DNA of 64,000 nt from Psychromonas ingrahamii 37. GTDB taxonomy: Bacteria; Pseudomonadota; Gammaproteobacteria; Enterobacterales; Psychromonadaceae. Position numbers and translations under genes: made by a program. The notes beneath the pieces are model-generated. The model saw only the letters and a program-made list of their open reading frames with translations, ran no database searches and had not been told where the DNA came from. Shown here piece by piece: positions 36,675 through 46,438 of this stretch (position 1 is its first letter; every line of letters starts with the position of its first letter). The DNA is taken from positions 1,612,001-1,676,000 of the forward strand of contig NC_008709.1 of the NCBI RefSeq assembly GCF_000015285.1, read 5' to 3'.

Positions 36675-37967
36675 ATGAGCAATGTTTTTTTAGTTTCTTT
36701 AAGTTTTGCAACGGCATCAGTAATCTGGGGAAAGGGCGCTCTGCTGAGTTTTTCCGAGGGTCATGCAACTATCCATTTGAATAAAGATAACCCCTTATTC
36801 CGCCAGGTTCAAGCAGCGGCGCGCAAGTTAGATGGTATGTCACTTGAAGGTATTAAATTAGATGGTTCTCTCTGGGATAAAGAGCTACGTTGGGCATTTT
36901 CTCAGGGTTTTTATAATGCTAAAAAAGGCGCTAATATAGATTTTTCTGAATTGGATCCCGCTCAATTGCAAAACCTTACGGCGCAAAAAAAGATTGTTGA
37001 ATGGGTACGTGAAACGATTAATCTTGGGCCGGAAGCTTTAGCGCCTAATGTACTTTGTGATAAAGCGGTTAAATTAATCGAGTCTGTTTTACCTGAAGGT
37101 ATCGCTATTTCCCATAAGATAATCGAAGGTGAAGACTTATTAATAGAAAACTATCAGGGAATTTATCAGGTTGGTCGAGGCAGTACACGTCCGCCCTGTA
37201 TGTTACAACTGGATTTTAATCCAACGGGTGATCCTGATGCAGCCGTTGACTATGCTTTAGTCGGTAAAGGGATCACTTTTGATTCAGGTGGTTATAGTTT
37301 AAAACCGAGCGGTTCAATGGCCATAATGAAAAGTGATATGGGGGGAGCTGCGACACTGACTGGCGCATTAGCACTGGCCATTGTGAACGGCTTAAATAAG
37401 CGGGTTAAATTATACCTGTGCTGCGCGGAAAATTTGGTTAGCGGTCATGCCTATAAATTGGGCGATGTGATCACTTATAAAAATGGCGTCACCGTTGAAG
37501 TATTAAACAGTGATGCTGAAGGGCGTTTAGTATTGGCCGATGGTCTGATTGCAGCGCAGGAAGATAACGCAGGCATTATTATTGATGCGGCAACCTTAAC
37601 CGGGGCCGCTAAAATGGCGGTTGGTCGTGATTATAACTGTGTACTAAGCATGGATGATCAATTGGCTGAGCTTGCAAGTCGCTGTGCTAAGCAGGAAAAT
37701 GAATATCTGTGGCGTCTACCACTAGAAGAGTTTCATTTCCAGCAAATTGGCTCCTCATTTGCAGATATTGCTAATATTCATAGTGGTGAGGGAATGGCAG
37801 GGGCTTCAACGGCGGCGGCATTTTTAGCGAATTTTGTTATTAATCCACAATCAAATTGGATACATTTTGATCTCTCGGGCAGTTATCAGCTGAGTGAAAA
37901 TGGGTTATGGGCGACCGGCGGTAAAGGTCACGGTGTGCGCACTATCAGTAAAATGTTATTCGCTTAA
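36675..37967 (+). CDS. pepB: Aminopeptidase B (M17 family)
   Basis: Cytosolic metallo-aminopeptidase with two metal ions. 430 residues. Metal-binding blocks are GKGITFDSGGYSLKP, MKSDMGGAA and the signature NSDAEGRLVLADGL, with Lys and Arg catalytic residues in these. It matches E. coli PepB along its length, and pepB follows iscX in E. coli too. AAAGGAA lies 8 bases before ATG. Confidence 0.96.
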   Translation: MSNVFLVSLSFATASVIWGKGALLSFSEGHATIHLNKDNPLFRQVQAAARKLDGMSLEGIKLDGSLWDKELRWAFSQGFYNAKKGANIDFSELDPAQLQNLTAQKKIVEWVRETINLGPEALAPNVLCDKAVKLIESVLPEGIAISHKIIEGEDLLIENYQGIYQVGRGSTRPPCMLQLDFNPTGDPDAAVDYALVGKGITFDSGGYSLKPSGSMAIMKSDMGGAATLTGALALAIVNGLNKRVKLYLCCAENLVSGHAYKLGDVITYKNGVTVEVLNSDAEGRLVLADGLIAAQEDNAGIIIDAATLTGAAKMAVGRDYNCVLSMDDQLAELASRCAKQENEYLWRLPLEEFHFQQIGSSFADIANIHSGEGMAGASTAAAFLANFVINPQSNWIHFDLSGSYQLSENGLWATGGKGHGVRTISKMLFA

Positions 37968-38088
37968 ACTATCCAGTAACTGTGGACTTTTCGCATGTTA
38001 ATTTAGCTGCGCTTCTAAAGATCATTTTAGGGGCGGTGTCATGGAGCAAATATAAAATTTGCTACAACCGAGACTGTTAAGGATTACC

Positions 38089-38988
38089 ATGCGTTATGGT
38101 TTAGACATTGGGGGCACTAAGATTGAGATTGTGGTCTTTGACCAAGATTTTAGAGTGATAAATACCGCCAGAATAGACACCCCAAGTGATAATTATCTGC
38201 ATTTTATTCAAACAGTTTGCCAACTGGTAAGGCAAAGAGACAGGCAATATTCCTGTATTGGCAGTGTTGGTATCGGTCTGCCCGGTGTCCAGGAAACCCG
38301 GTCATTGAAGCAGATATCTTCAAATATTCCCTGCTTAACCGGGCAGCATGTCGCCTATGACTTGGCAAAAGAGCTCAATCGGACGGTACATATTGATAAT
38401 GATAGCCGCTGTTTTGCGCTTTGTGAGGCATTGACAGGTGCGGGTAAGGGGAACGCCAGAGTATTTGCTGCTGTATTAGGAACCGGCGTGGGCGGCGGAT
38501 TAGTGCTTGACGGTAAATTGTATCGTGGAGCAAGCGGAATTGCTGGTGAATGGGGGCATATGCCGATTTCTGCCCATTTAGTCAACCAATATGGACTGTT
38601 TGTAAAACAGTGTAATTGCGGTCTTTATGGCTGTTTAGAGCATTACATTTCAGGCACGGGATTAAGCAATCTTTGCCAATATTTTTTAGGGGAAGCGCTG
38701 CAGGCTGAGCAATTTTTAAAACGAGTCGCAGACAAAGACGCGCAAGCGCTGCATGTCTATCAAGTATTTATTGATATTTTATGCACTGGTTTTGCAAACC
38801 TGCAATTGACCTATGATGTTGATATTATTGTTCTTGGCGGTGGTTTATCCAATATTAAACGTCTTTATGCCGATCTTCAGCAGCGTTTACCCTATTTTTT
38901 ATTTAAAGGGATTCAAGCTGTGCCTATTGTCCAAGCACAATTTGGTGATAGCAGTGGGGTACGCGGAGCGGCTTTATTGGCCAATTGA
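38089..38988 (+). CDS. nagK: N-acetyl-D-glucosamine kinase (ROK family)
   Basis: Phosphorylates GlcNAc salvaged from cell-wall or chitin turnover. 299 residues. ATP motif YGLDIGGTKIE is at the start, catalytic Asp in IDNDSRCFA, and GTGVGGGLVLDG follows. The ROK zinc site H...CNCGLYGCLE and the end GDSSGVRGAALL match E. coli NagK closely. Start ATG at 38089 has AAGGA six bases before it; an upstream frame would add 10 residues without family support. Confidence 0.93.
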   Translation: MRYGLDIGGTKIEIVVFDQDFRVINTARIDTPSDNYLHFIQTVCQLVRQRDRQYSCIGSVGIGLPGVQETRSLKQISSNIPCLTGQHVAYDLAKELNRTVHIDNDSRCFALCEALTGAGKGNARVFAAVLGTGVGGGLVLDGKLYRGASGIAGEWGHMPISAHLVNQYGLFVKQCNCGLYGCLEHYISGTGLSNLCQYFLGEALQAEQFLKRVADKDAQALHVYQVFIDILCTGFANLQLTYDVDIIVLGGGLSNIKRLYADLQQRLPYFLFKGIQAVPIVQAQFGDSSGVRGAALLAN

Positions 38989-39014
38989 TTAGCGGAATTG
39001 CTTATCGTGATATT

Positions 39015-39403
39015 AAACCACTGAATCATCCATTAATAATTTTATGCCAAGAAGAATCAGTTCAGTGCCGATTACAGGCTCCATTCAGGTCATTATCGAG
39101 GTGTTTTTTAAGCTGGTCGTAGGGTGTGCTGTGCGCATCAAATACCGCTGCTTGAGGTGCATAAAATGCACCCTACTGATAACATAATACTCATTCCATT
39201 AATTAAACCACTGAATCATCCATTAATAATTTTATGCCCAGAAGAATCAGCACAGTGCCCGCCACACCCTCCATTCTGGTCATCATTAATGTATTTTTTA
39301 AGCTAAACCACTGAGTCATCCATCAATAATTCCACGCCCAATAGAATCAGCACAGTGCCGGTTACACCTCCATTCTGGTCATCATTAATGTGTTTTTTAA
39401 GCT
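39015..39403 (-). repeat. Three extra tandem copies of the lysE-type gene 3' end
   Basis: Copies at 39015-39114, 39205-39304 and 39305-39403 (99-100 bp each) repeat 39404-39500, the last ~32 codons of the exporter gene. The copy at 39205-39304 still reads MEGVAGTVLILLGIKLLM and ends DDSVV-stop. The outer copy also keeps DDSVV-stop but has one internal stop. The middle copy has lost a base. The 90 bp between the first two include the palindromic element at 39119. Confidence 0.9.
39119..39176. repeat. Small palindromic intergenic element
   Basis: 58 bp bounded by GTAGGGTG and CACCCTAC, with inner TGCGCATC and GGTGCATAAAATGCACC partly symmetrical. This GTAGGGTGnG type of miniature repeat is common in gammaproteobacteria. 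It has landed inside the exporter 3'-end array. Confidence 0.75.
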
Positions 39404-40040
39404 AAACGACTGAGTCATCCATTAATAATTTTATGCCCAGGAGAATCAATACAGTGCCGGTCACACCCTCCATCCAAGTCATAATAGAAGTGTTTTTTAA
39501 CCAGTTTTTAGCAGAATTAATTGCGCCGGACAAGCTGCATTGCCAGACCATCGCAATTAAAAAATGAATACCCGCCAAGGTAAGTGACTGTACAAAGGGG
39601 GAGTAATCGGGATTAATAAATTGCGGTAAAAAAGCAAGGTAGAAAATAGCTGTTTTGGGGTTAAGTACATTAGATAAAAAACCTTCACGAAGGGAGCGTT
39701 TGGGATCAAATGTAACCCCAGTGCAGGTGCTTATATTGAGATGGCTTGCACCTTTAAAGGTGGCCCTAAGGCTACTTAAGCCCAGCCAAATTAAATACGC
39801 TGCTCCACACCACTTCATAACCTGAAACAGTTGTGCTGATTGCAGCAAAATAGCTGAAATACCCACAGCTGATAATGTCGCGTGGACAAACAGCCCCAGG
39901 CAGATCCCCAAACTGGTCACACAACCGTCGATTCCCCCCGAACGGCTAGCATTGCGAATAACCAGCGCAGTATCTAAACCCGGTGTTAAAGTGAGAATCG
40001 TTATCGCGATTAAAAAGGCTTCAAAATTTAATATGTGCAT
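39402..40040 (-). CDS. LysE/RhtB-family exporter
   Basis: 212 residues with five to six TM helices. The N-terminal motif ILTLTPGLDTALVIRNASRSG and the loop LREGFLSNVLNPKTAIFYLAFLPQF define the family, which exports amino acids such as threonine, homoserine or lysine. The exact substrate is not visible. The last ~32 codons are tandemly repeated downstream. Confidence 0.9.
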   Translation of the reverse strand: MHILNFEAFLIAITILTLTPGLDTALVIRNASRSGGIDGCVTSLGICLGLFVHATLSAVGISAILLQSAQLFQVMKWCGAAYLIWLGLSSLRATFKGASHLNISTCTGVTFDPKRSLREGFLSNVLNPKTAIFYLAFLPQFINPDYSPFVQSLTLAGIHFLIAMVWQCSLSGAINSAKNWLKNTSIMTWMEGVTGTVLILLGIKLLMDDSVV

Positions 40041-40412
40041 CGGCTTTGCTCTTCAATTTTTAATTTATCTGTTATACCAAGAATTAGGTGAGTATGTAAA
40101 GTCGTACAACTATTACAGGCGGTTAATTTTAGGACATAAAATTGCAGTGATTAGTAAGATAATAAGATAATGAATGCTTTATACTGAGCGCATTTTTTGT
40201 CATTTAAATCAGGTTAGCTTGTTAAGTAATTTTTATAGCAAAATAAATTAAATTACGATCTGAATTAAAAAGTGGGAATACCCCTTTAAATCAACAGTTA
40301 AAGGAATTATGCTTTTTTTAAAATGTGATCATTTAATTATTTTTTTGCTATCAGGCATTAGCACACTAACAATACCTAATTGGTTCATAATCTAACACAA
40401 GGAAGCTTTATA
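40041..40412. other. Intergenic region between exporter and patatin genes
   Basis: AT-rich divergent region. TTATACCAAGAATTAG near 40070-40085 looks like a lone MITE end without a partner. No RNA or operator is recognised. Confidence 0.4.
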
Positions 40413-42650
40413 GTGCGTTATTTATTGCTGTTATCACTCCTTCTGTCCTTAACGGTTTTTGCAGATTCCCAAGCTAGGCCTAAAATAGGGCTTGTTTTAG
40501 GTGGAGGTGGTGCGAAAGGGGCTGCGCACATCGGTATTTTAAAAGTCTTAGAAAGCAATAATGTGCCGATTGATTTTATTGCAGGTACCAGTATCGGCGC
40601 TTATATCGGTGGACTGTATGCGCTAGGATATAATGCCGATGAGATTGAAAATATTATGTTCAATGTCGACTGGGACAAAGGTTTTTCAGATTTTATACCG
40701 CGAGAAAATTTACAATATGCGGATAAACAGTTGCGCGATGAATACAATATTGCCCTGAGACTCGGTTATAGCGATGCCACACTTAAAACAGCCAGCGGTC
40801 TTTTGCTCGGTCAATCCGCATTTCAACTGCTTAAGCTTTCAACCGGGGTAGTCAGCGAATTTGAGAGTTTTGACGATTTACCTATCCCCTATCGCGCAGT
40901 GGCGGCTGATATTGTAACGGCTGAGACCGTGGTACTCAATCATGGCAGTCTTGTTCAAGCAATGAGAGCATCATCGACGGTGCCCGGTGTGGTTGAGCCG
41001 ACTGTGATTGATGGACGGCTGCTTGTTGATGGGGCGATAGTTAATAATATGCCGGTTGATGTCGTTAAGCTCATGGGGGCAGATATTATTATTGCCGTTG
41101 ATATCGGCTCCCCTTTGTTAACCCAGAAAGAGATTAACCTTCCTATCGATGTACTGGATCAGTTATCTAATATATTAACCATCAATACCACAAAAAGACA
41201 AATAGACCTACTCGGTGAAAAAGATCTGCTGATTCGACCTGATATCGGCGCATTAAGCACCAGCGATTTTTCTCAGATGCCTGCAGCAATGGCCTTAGGT
41301 GAAAAATCTGCACTTGAAAATAGGGATAAAATACAATCCTTAAGTCTCTATGATAAGCAATATTTACAATATACTCGGCACAAAAAAGCCAAACAAGCGC
41401 AATGGATAAAAGCTGCATCTCAGCCTATTGTCACTATTCAATATGAAAATGATTCTAATGTCGCCGTGGAGATTATTGAACGACAGTTGGGCATCAGAGT
41501 GGGGGATCTGGTCAGCAAAGAAAAATTAGACGATGCCATTTCACGCGTCTACGCATTAGACCTGTTTGACACGGTTAATGCGGAATTTATTGATACGAAC
41601 ACCGGACGTATGTTAGTGATAAAAACCAGGGCCAAGTCATGGGGACCTAATTACTTACATTTTGGTTTTAGCTGGCAAGGGGATTTTTCCAGTGATTCTC
41701 AAGTGTCATTGGATCTCGCTTATATCCTTACGGATATAACAGACAATGGTGGGCAGTGGATAAATGAGGTTTCTTTAGGTTGGGAGTCGATGCTGGCGAC
41801 TGAGTTTTATCAACCTTTAGACACAGAGCATGATTATTTTAGCCGTGCACGTGTTGAATATAGGCAGGAAAAATATGCACAGGGCCAGTTTACACAGAAT
41901 AACAGCAGACCTGCATTAACTCATCATTATGGGCAAGTCAGTCTTGGTTTGGGAAATGCTTACACGGATAACGGCATCTCAGAAGTGGGTCTGTTAGCTG
42001 AAATTGGCCAAATGAATTTTGAAGATCAGTCCTACGATGCGCTTGACTACTATTCAATGGGTACTTATCTGTCATTTGGTTTTGATAATCTTAATAGTAT
42101 TAATTTCCCCACCCAAGGTAATAAATTATCACTCGATTTTTATTTGCGCAAGGATCAATATGCTCACCCGTTTTTAGAAAATACAGAAAATTCCTCACTT
42201 GAAATTAATTTTGATTGGCGTGGTGCAGTGGGGCTGGGACAGCATACTTTCGTGGGTGTCACCTCTCTTGCAACAGTATTAAGTGATGATGATTTTTCTA
42301 TACGTGCCTCAGAGCTGGGTGGTTTTTTGAACCTTTCCGGCTACCATAAAGATGAGTTTATCGGTGCGCATAAAGTATTTGGTGCGGCGGTTTATCAATA
42401 TGATTTAGGGCGCTCAATCTTTGGCAATGCGGGGTTACCGTTATACCTGGGAGGGAGTTTGGAAGTGGGTAATGTATGGGGGATAAATGATAGCGTTAAA
42501 ATAGATGAGTTAATGACGTCTGGCAGTTTGTTTTTAGGAACAGATACGAATTTTGGACCTGCCGTGTTCGGAGTGGGTTCTGGCGTTGCTCTGGATCGTA
42601 ATAAGGGAAATGACATTAGGGCATTTTTCTCTTTAGGTAAAAACTGGTGA
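40413..42650 (+). CDS. Patatin-like phospholipase with POTRA and outer-membrane barrel (PlpD-like)
   Basis: 745 residues. A signal peptide (to about residue 18, ending FADSQA) leads into a patatin domain. The oxyanion loop GLVLGGGGAKGAAH, nucleophile GTSIG (Ser60) and catalytic DGAIVNN (Asp near 206) are all intact. A POTRA-like segment lies near 335-415 and a ~330-residue beta-barrel ends in FSLGKNW. This is the type Vd autotransporter layout of PlpD, where the lipase is carried to the surface. Start GTG at 40413 with AAGGA upstream is preferred over the TTG at 40380, since it opens directly with the signal peptide. Monocistronic. Confidence 0.9.
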   Translation: MRYLLLLSLLLSLTVFADSQARPKIGLVLGGGGAKGAAHIGILKVLESNNVPIDFIAGTSIGAYIGGLYALGYNADEIENIMFNVDWDKGFSDFIPRENLQYADKQLRDEYNIALRLGYSDATLKTASGLLLGQSAFQLLKLSTGVVSEFESFDDLPIPYRAVAADIVTAETVVLNHGSLVQAMRASSTVPGVVEPTVIDGRLLVDGAIVNNMPVDVVKLMGADIIIAVDIGSPLLTQKEINLPIDVLDQLSNILTINTTKRQIDLLGEKDLLIRPDIGALSTSDFSQMPAAMALGEKSALENRDKIQSLSLYDKQYLQYTRHKKAKQAQWIKAASQPIVTIQYENDSNVAVEIIERQLGIRVGDLVSKEKLDDAISRVYALDLFDTVNAEFIDTNTGRMLVIKTRAKSWGPNYLHFGFSWQGDFSSDSQVSLDLAYILTDITDNGGQWINEVSLGWESMLATEFYQPLDTEHDYFSRARVEYRQEKYAQGQFTQNNSRPALTHHYGQVSLGLGNAYTDNGISEVGLLAEIGQMNFEDQSYDALDYYSMGTYLSFGFDNLNSINFPTQGNKLSLDFYLRKDQYAHPFLENTENSSLEINFDWRGAVGLGQHTFVGVTSLATVLSDDDFSIRASELGGFLNLSGYHKDEFIGAHKVFGAAVYQYDLGRSIFGNAGLPLYLGGSLEVGNVWGINDSVKIDELMTSGSLFLGTDTNFGPAVFGVGSGVALDRNKGNDIRAFFSLGKNW

Positions 42651-43001
42651 GTGGCTCTTAAATCAACCTAGAGTCAAATAATAGTTATCTGGTTTTTTAC
42701 TTCAATTTGTACCTACTCAATTATTGCCCGTTTAATTTCACATTTATCCTATGAAGATGCTGTTATCACTTTGGCAACTGTGTAAAAATAAGCGCATAAC
42801 CAACCTCCCGTAGGGCAATCAGTCTCTTCGACGTTGTAATGCATTGATTTAGGATGATGCTTCAACGTTATAGCGTCGATTTATCCGAAAGGGATCACCT
42901 CTCAACCTGTTGATTCCTGCGTCTTCAAGCAGTTTGGGTAAAGACCTATTCTGTATTAATGCATTTTTGCCCTGAATAAAAATTAAATAAGAAGAGATAT
43001 A
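42651..43001. other. Intergenic region before gmhA
   Basis: The middle (about 42780-42960) is less AT-rich and looks like a decayed repeat or element rather than leader DNA, but nothing was identified. AAGAAGAGA serves as ribosome site for gmhA. Confidence 0.35.
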
Positions 43002-43577
43002 ATGAATCTATCAATAATTAAAGCTGAACTGTTAGAAGCTGAAAAAGTATTACAGGCATTTTTAGCCGACGAGCAAAACTTAAAAAATATTGAAAAAGCG
43101 GCTAGTTTACTCGCTGACTCCTTTAAAAATGACGGTAAAGTGCTTTCCTGCGGTAATGGCGGTTCACATTGTGACGCGATGCATTTCGCAGAGGAATTGA
43201 CTGGGCGATACCGCGAACATAGACCCGCCTATCCCGCTATTGCTATTTCAGATCCAAGTCATATTTCCTGTGTTGGTAATGATTACGGTTATGATGCGAT
43301 TTTTGCGCGTTACCTGGAGGGTGTGGGGCGCAAAGGTGATGTGTTATTTTGCTTATCAACCAGTGGTAATTCTAAAAATATATTAAATGCAATCGAAGTG
43401 GCAAAAGCAAAAGGTATTTCTGTTATTGCATTAACCGGTAAAGATGGCGGCAAAATGTCGGGGCTTGCTGATGTTGAGATCCGTGTACCTCATTTTGGTT
43501 TTGCAGATCGTATCCAAGAGGTTCATATCAAGATTATTCATATTTTGATTTATTTAATAGAAAAGAAAATGGCTTAA
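43002..43577 (+). CDS. gmhA: Phosphoheptose isomerase (sedoheptulose 7-phosphate isomerase)
   Basis: First step of ADP-heptose synthesis for LPS inner core. 191 residues, one SIS domain: [20 protein letters not shown] holds the catalytic Glu near 65, [14 protein letters not shown] is the sugar-phosphate loop, and the C-terminal [10 protein letters not shown] carries the His near 180. Followed by the YafJ-type gene as in E. coli. Confidence 0.96.
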
Positions 43578-43676
43578 ACTCAATTCCTTCGTTTTTAATG
43601 TTAAGTAAGTAAAGTTTTATGCCAAGGCCGCAATAAAAAAAAGCGGAATTGAGTTAACAGAGAGTAGGACTTATAA

Positions 43677-44444
43677 ATGTGTGAATTATTAGGAATGAGC
43701 GCAAATGTGCCCACTGATATTTGTTTCAGTTTTAGCGGGTTGATAAAGCGGGGTGGCGAAACCGGCCCGCATAAGGATGGCTGGGGAATCACTTTTTACG
43801 AAGGTAAGGGTTGCCGTAGTTTTAAAGATCCTACTCCCAGTTGCCATTCTCCCGTCGCAAAATTGGTAAAAGAGTATCCGATCAAAAGTAAATCTGTGAT
43901 CAGTCACATTCGTCAGGCGAATAGAGGTGCTGTGAGTTTAGAAAATACCCATCCCTTTATTCGTGAATTGTGGGGGAAAAACTGGACTTATGCCCATAAT
44001 GGTCAACTAACGGGCTCTGAAGCGCTGCCGATGGGACATGATATTCCCGTTGGACAAACCGACAGTGAGCGTGCCTTTTGTTGGATTTTGGATCAATTAC
44101 GTCAGGATTATTCAACTGAGCCTGCTGATATGCCGGCGATGTTCAAAAAAGTGGCGGGTTATGCGGATACCCTGCGTGAAATGGGTGTTTTTAATATGCT
44201 CTTAAGTGATGGCGAATATGTGATGTGTTATTGCACCAATAACCTCTCCTGGATAACGCGTCGAGCACCCTTTGGCAAAGCCCGGTTGATTGATGAGGAT
44301 ATGGTGATCGACTTTAATGAAGAAACATCACCTGACGATGTGGTCACTATTATAACGACCCGTCCGTTAACTAATAATGAGCGCTGGACCAGAATGCAGG
44401 AAGGTGAATTCTGCGTATTCTATTTTGGAGAACGTGTTCTTTGA
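43677..44444 (+). CDS. yafJ: Class II glutamine amidotransferase (YafJ-like)
   Basis: 255 residues. After removal of Met the N-terminal Cys2 (MCELLGMSAN) is the nucleophile. SHIRQANRG and YAHNGQL form the glutamine site. There is no synthetase domain, so the ammonia acceptor is unknown. GMH-YafJ order is conserved. The 3' end (GERVL-stop) is partly repeated right behind the gene. Confidence 0.9.
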   Translation: MCELLGMSANVPTDICFSFSGLIKRGGETGPHKDGWGITFYEGKGCRSFKDPTPSCHSPVAKLVKEYPIKSKSVISHIRQANRGAVSLENTHPFIRELWGKNWTYAHNGQLTGSEALPMGHDIPVGQTDSERAFCWILDQLRQDYSTEPADMPAMFKKVAGYADTLREMGVFNMLLSDGEYVMCYCTNNLSWITRRAPFGKARLIDEDMVIDFNEETSPDDVVTIITTRPLTNNERWTRMQEGEFCVFYFGERVL

Positions 44445-44445
44445 T

Positions 44446-44557
44446 GGTGAATGTTTTTTTGATGGTGAATACTGCGCGTTATTAAGCATTATTTATTATG
44501 TTGGAGAACGTGTTTTTTGATGGTGAATACTGCGCGTTATTAAGCATAAATTATACT
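44446..44557 (+). repeat. Partial tandem copies of the yafJ 3' end
   Basis: Blocks starting GGTGAAT recur at 44446, 44464 and 44522, matching GGTGAATTCTGCG in the gene (44404). GGAGAACGTGTT from the gene end recurs at 44503. A 35-bp stretch is identical at 44455-44489 and 44513-44547. Confidence 0.85.
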
Positions 44558-44568
44558 GGGGAAATGAG

Positions 44569-45678
44569 ATGGCTGAGCCGTTAAAAGATGTGTATAACAA
44601 AGTCTTTATTCTTGACCTTGCCGATCAGGTTTTATCGGTTTATCCCGACTTTTGTTGTACCGCCTTTCAAGACGTTATATTTGATGCTGAGTGGGACGAC
44701 AAAGCCTTAAAGGCACGTATCAGAACCATCACCAACGCCCTGCATCGCTTTCTGCCCGCGCCTTTTGAGCAAAGCATTGTCATTTTGGAAAAAATAGCCC
44801 ACCGGTTTAGTGGTTTAGAAGCGCTGTTTTTTCCTGATTTTGTTGAAAAATATGGTTTGGATCATTACCAAAGTTCGTTGCAGGCGCTTGAATATTTTAC
44901 CCGCTACTCAAGCGCAGAGTTCGCCGTCCGGCCCTTTATCCTTAAATACCCCGAGGCGATGATGGCACAGATGTTTATCTGGAGCCAATCAGATAATGAA
45001 CATGTGCGCCGGCTTGCATCGGAAGGTTGCAGGCCGCGTCTGCCCTGGGCCTTCGCATTATCTGAATTTAAACAGGATCCGCAGCCTTTGTTTATTATTC
45101 TTGAACAATTAAAAGACGATCCTAGTGAATATGTACGTCGCAGTGTGGCTAATAACCTAAATGATATTAGCAAGGATCATCCGGCTGTGGTGATAAAGGT
45201 TGCGCAACGCTGGTTACAGCAAGCTGATAACAATGACCTTGATAATAACAATAACCTTGGTAACAACAGACAGAGACTGGTTAAACATGCCTGCCGGGGA
45301 TTATTAAAGCAGGCCAATCCTATTATATTATCCTTATTTGGCTTCCACCGACCTGAAAACATAAAAATCATCGCCTTTAAAGTGGATGACGTTGTTATGA
45401 TGGGGGATAAATTACTCTTTTCATTTACCTTAAGCAGCCAGGCCGCATTAGGGAAATTACGGGTTGAATTTGCAATTGATTTTATGAAAAAAAATGGCAG
45501 TTTAGCCGGTAAAATATTTCAAATATCAGAATCAACTATCACCAAAAATTGTAAACAGATTTCTAAACAGTTTGATTTCAAAAAAATATCGACGCGCCAA
45601 TACTACCCTGGTTTACATCACTTATCGGTTATTGTTAATGGCCGGTTATTATCCAAGAAAGTCTTTTTTCTACAATAA
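44569..45678 (+). CDS. DNA alkylation repair protein, AlkC-type
   Basis: 369 residues. Residues ~1-240 are helical repeats of the AlkC/AlkD HEAT-like glycosylase superfamily, with SDNEHVRRLASEGCRPRLPW and DDPSEYVRRSVANNLNDISK as clear repeats. The C-terminal ~100 residues form a beta-rich Ig-like domain, which is the mark of AlkC as against AlkD. Probably removes alkylated bases such as 3-methyladenine. A low-complexity Asn/Asp insert (NNDLDNNNNLGNN near 224) comes from a small in-frame tandem repeat. GGGGAA upstream. Confidence 0.85.
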   Translation: MAEPLKDVYNKVFILDLADQVLSVYPDFCCTAFQDVIFDAEWDDKALKARIRTITNALHRFLPAPFEQSIVILEKIAHRFSGLEALFFPDFVEKYGLDHYQSSLQALEYFTRYSSAEFAVRPFILKYPEAMMAQMFIWSQSDNEHVRRLASEGCRPRLPWAFALSEFKQDPQPLFIILEQLKDDPSEYVRRSVANNLNDISKDHPAVVIKVAQRWLQQADNNDLDNNNNLGNNRQRLVKHACRGLLKQANPIILSLFGFHRPENIKIIAFKVDDVVMMGDKLLFSFTLSSQAALGKLRVEFAIDFMKKNGSLAGKIFQISESTITKNCKQISKQFDFKKISTRQYYPGLHHLSVIVNGRLLSKKVFFLQ

Positions 45679-46438
45679 CGGCTAATCTGCCCATTTTGTC
45701 TCTGAACACCAATTCGAAGGCTTATTTTTCAATTACTTGTGTTTTTAGATTGTATTGAATAATTTTCATACAACAATGCTAATTTATTAATATTTTTAAC
45801 GACTTATCATGATCTAATCCTTTATAACCCCCTATATTGCGCTCTCTTAAGCTGCTATATTTCGCCCGCTTAATAGCAAACGCGTAGCCTATAATTTGAT
45901 GGTGAGGATAAAACTGCTGTTGATGGCAAAATTTATCCATCAAAGATCGGTTATTTAAGGGTGATCTTAAGTACGCCAAAAATTATGTGCTTATCCAAAT
46001 AGAGCATCTAATGGGCCCAAAGCAGATTGTTGATGCTTTTTTCTGCTGTTCATACAAGAGTGTTCCTGCTTCTTTGTGTTTTTCACCAGTAAAAACAGTT
46101 TGTTAATCTCTGCAATATGACGGGCAATTTTGGTTGTGAGTTACCGGCTGTAAGTGATGACAATGCTGATAAAAAATTGCTTAAACAAGATAATTATCTC
46201 TATATTTACCTCTGCAGGTAACGGTTTTTATTGAGTACCCCAAATAATAATTAAAAAAGGGGGTGACGTTAAGGTTATCAGCAAAACCAACTAAAGATGG
46301 GCCAATCAGGGAAAAAAAGTCAAATTTTATTTTCTGACACTTATGTTAATGCAGAGAGAATTAACAATTAATCAATGTCTTTAACCTACAATACGGCATA
46401 TTTTGCCGACAATAATAATGAATTTACAAGGAGTTAGC
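45679..46438. other. Intergenic region before the symporter gene
   Basis: 760 bp. A 66-codon frame on the minus strand (45779-45979) has protein-like composition (PHHQIIGYAFAIKRAKYSSL) but no recognised family or ribosome site; it may be a relic. The remainder has no structure I could name. Confidence 0.4.

Noticed and set aside
39015-39403. CRISPR array
   Set aside because: The ~100-bp repeats abut without unique spacers and are homologous to the adjacent gene end.
45779-45979. 66-codon minus frame
   Set aside because: Some protein-like composition but no start signal, no family, and no extension of similarity into the flanks.
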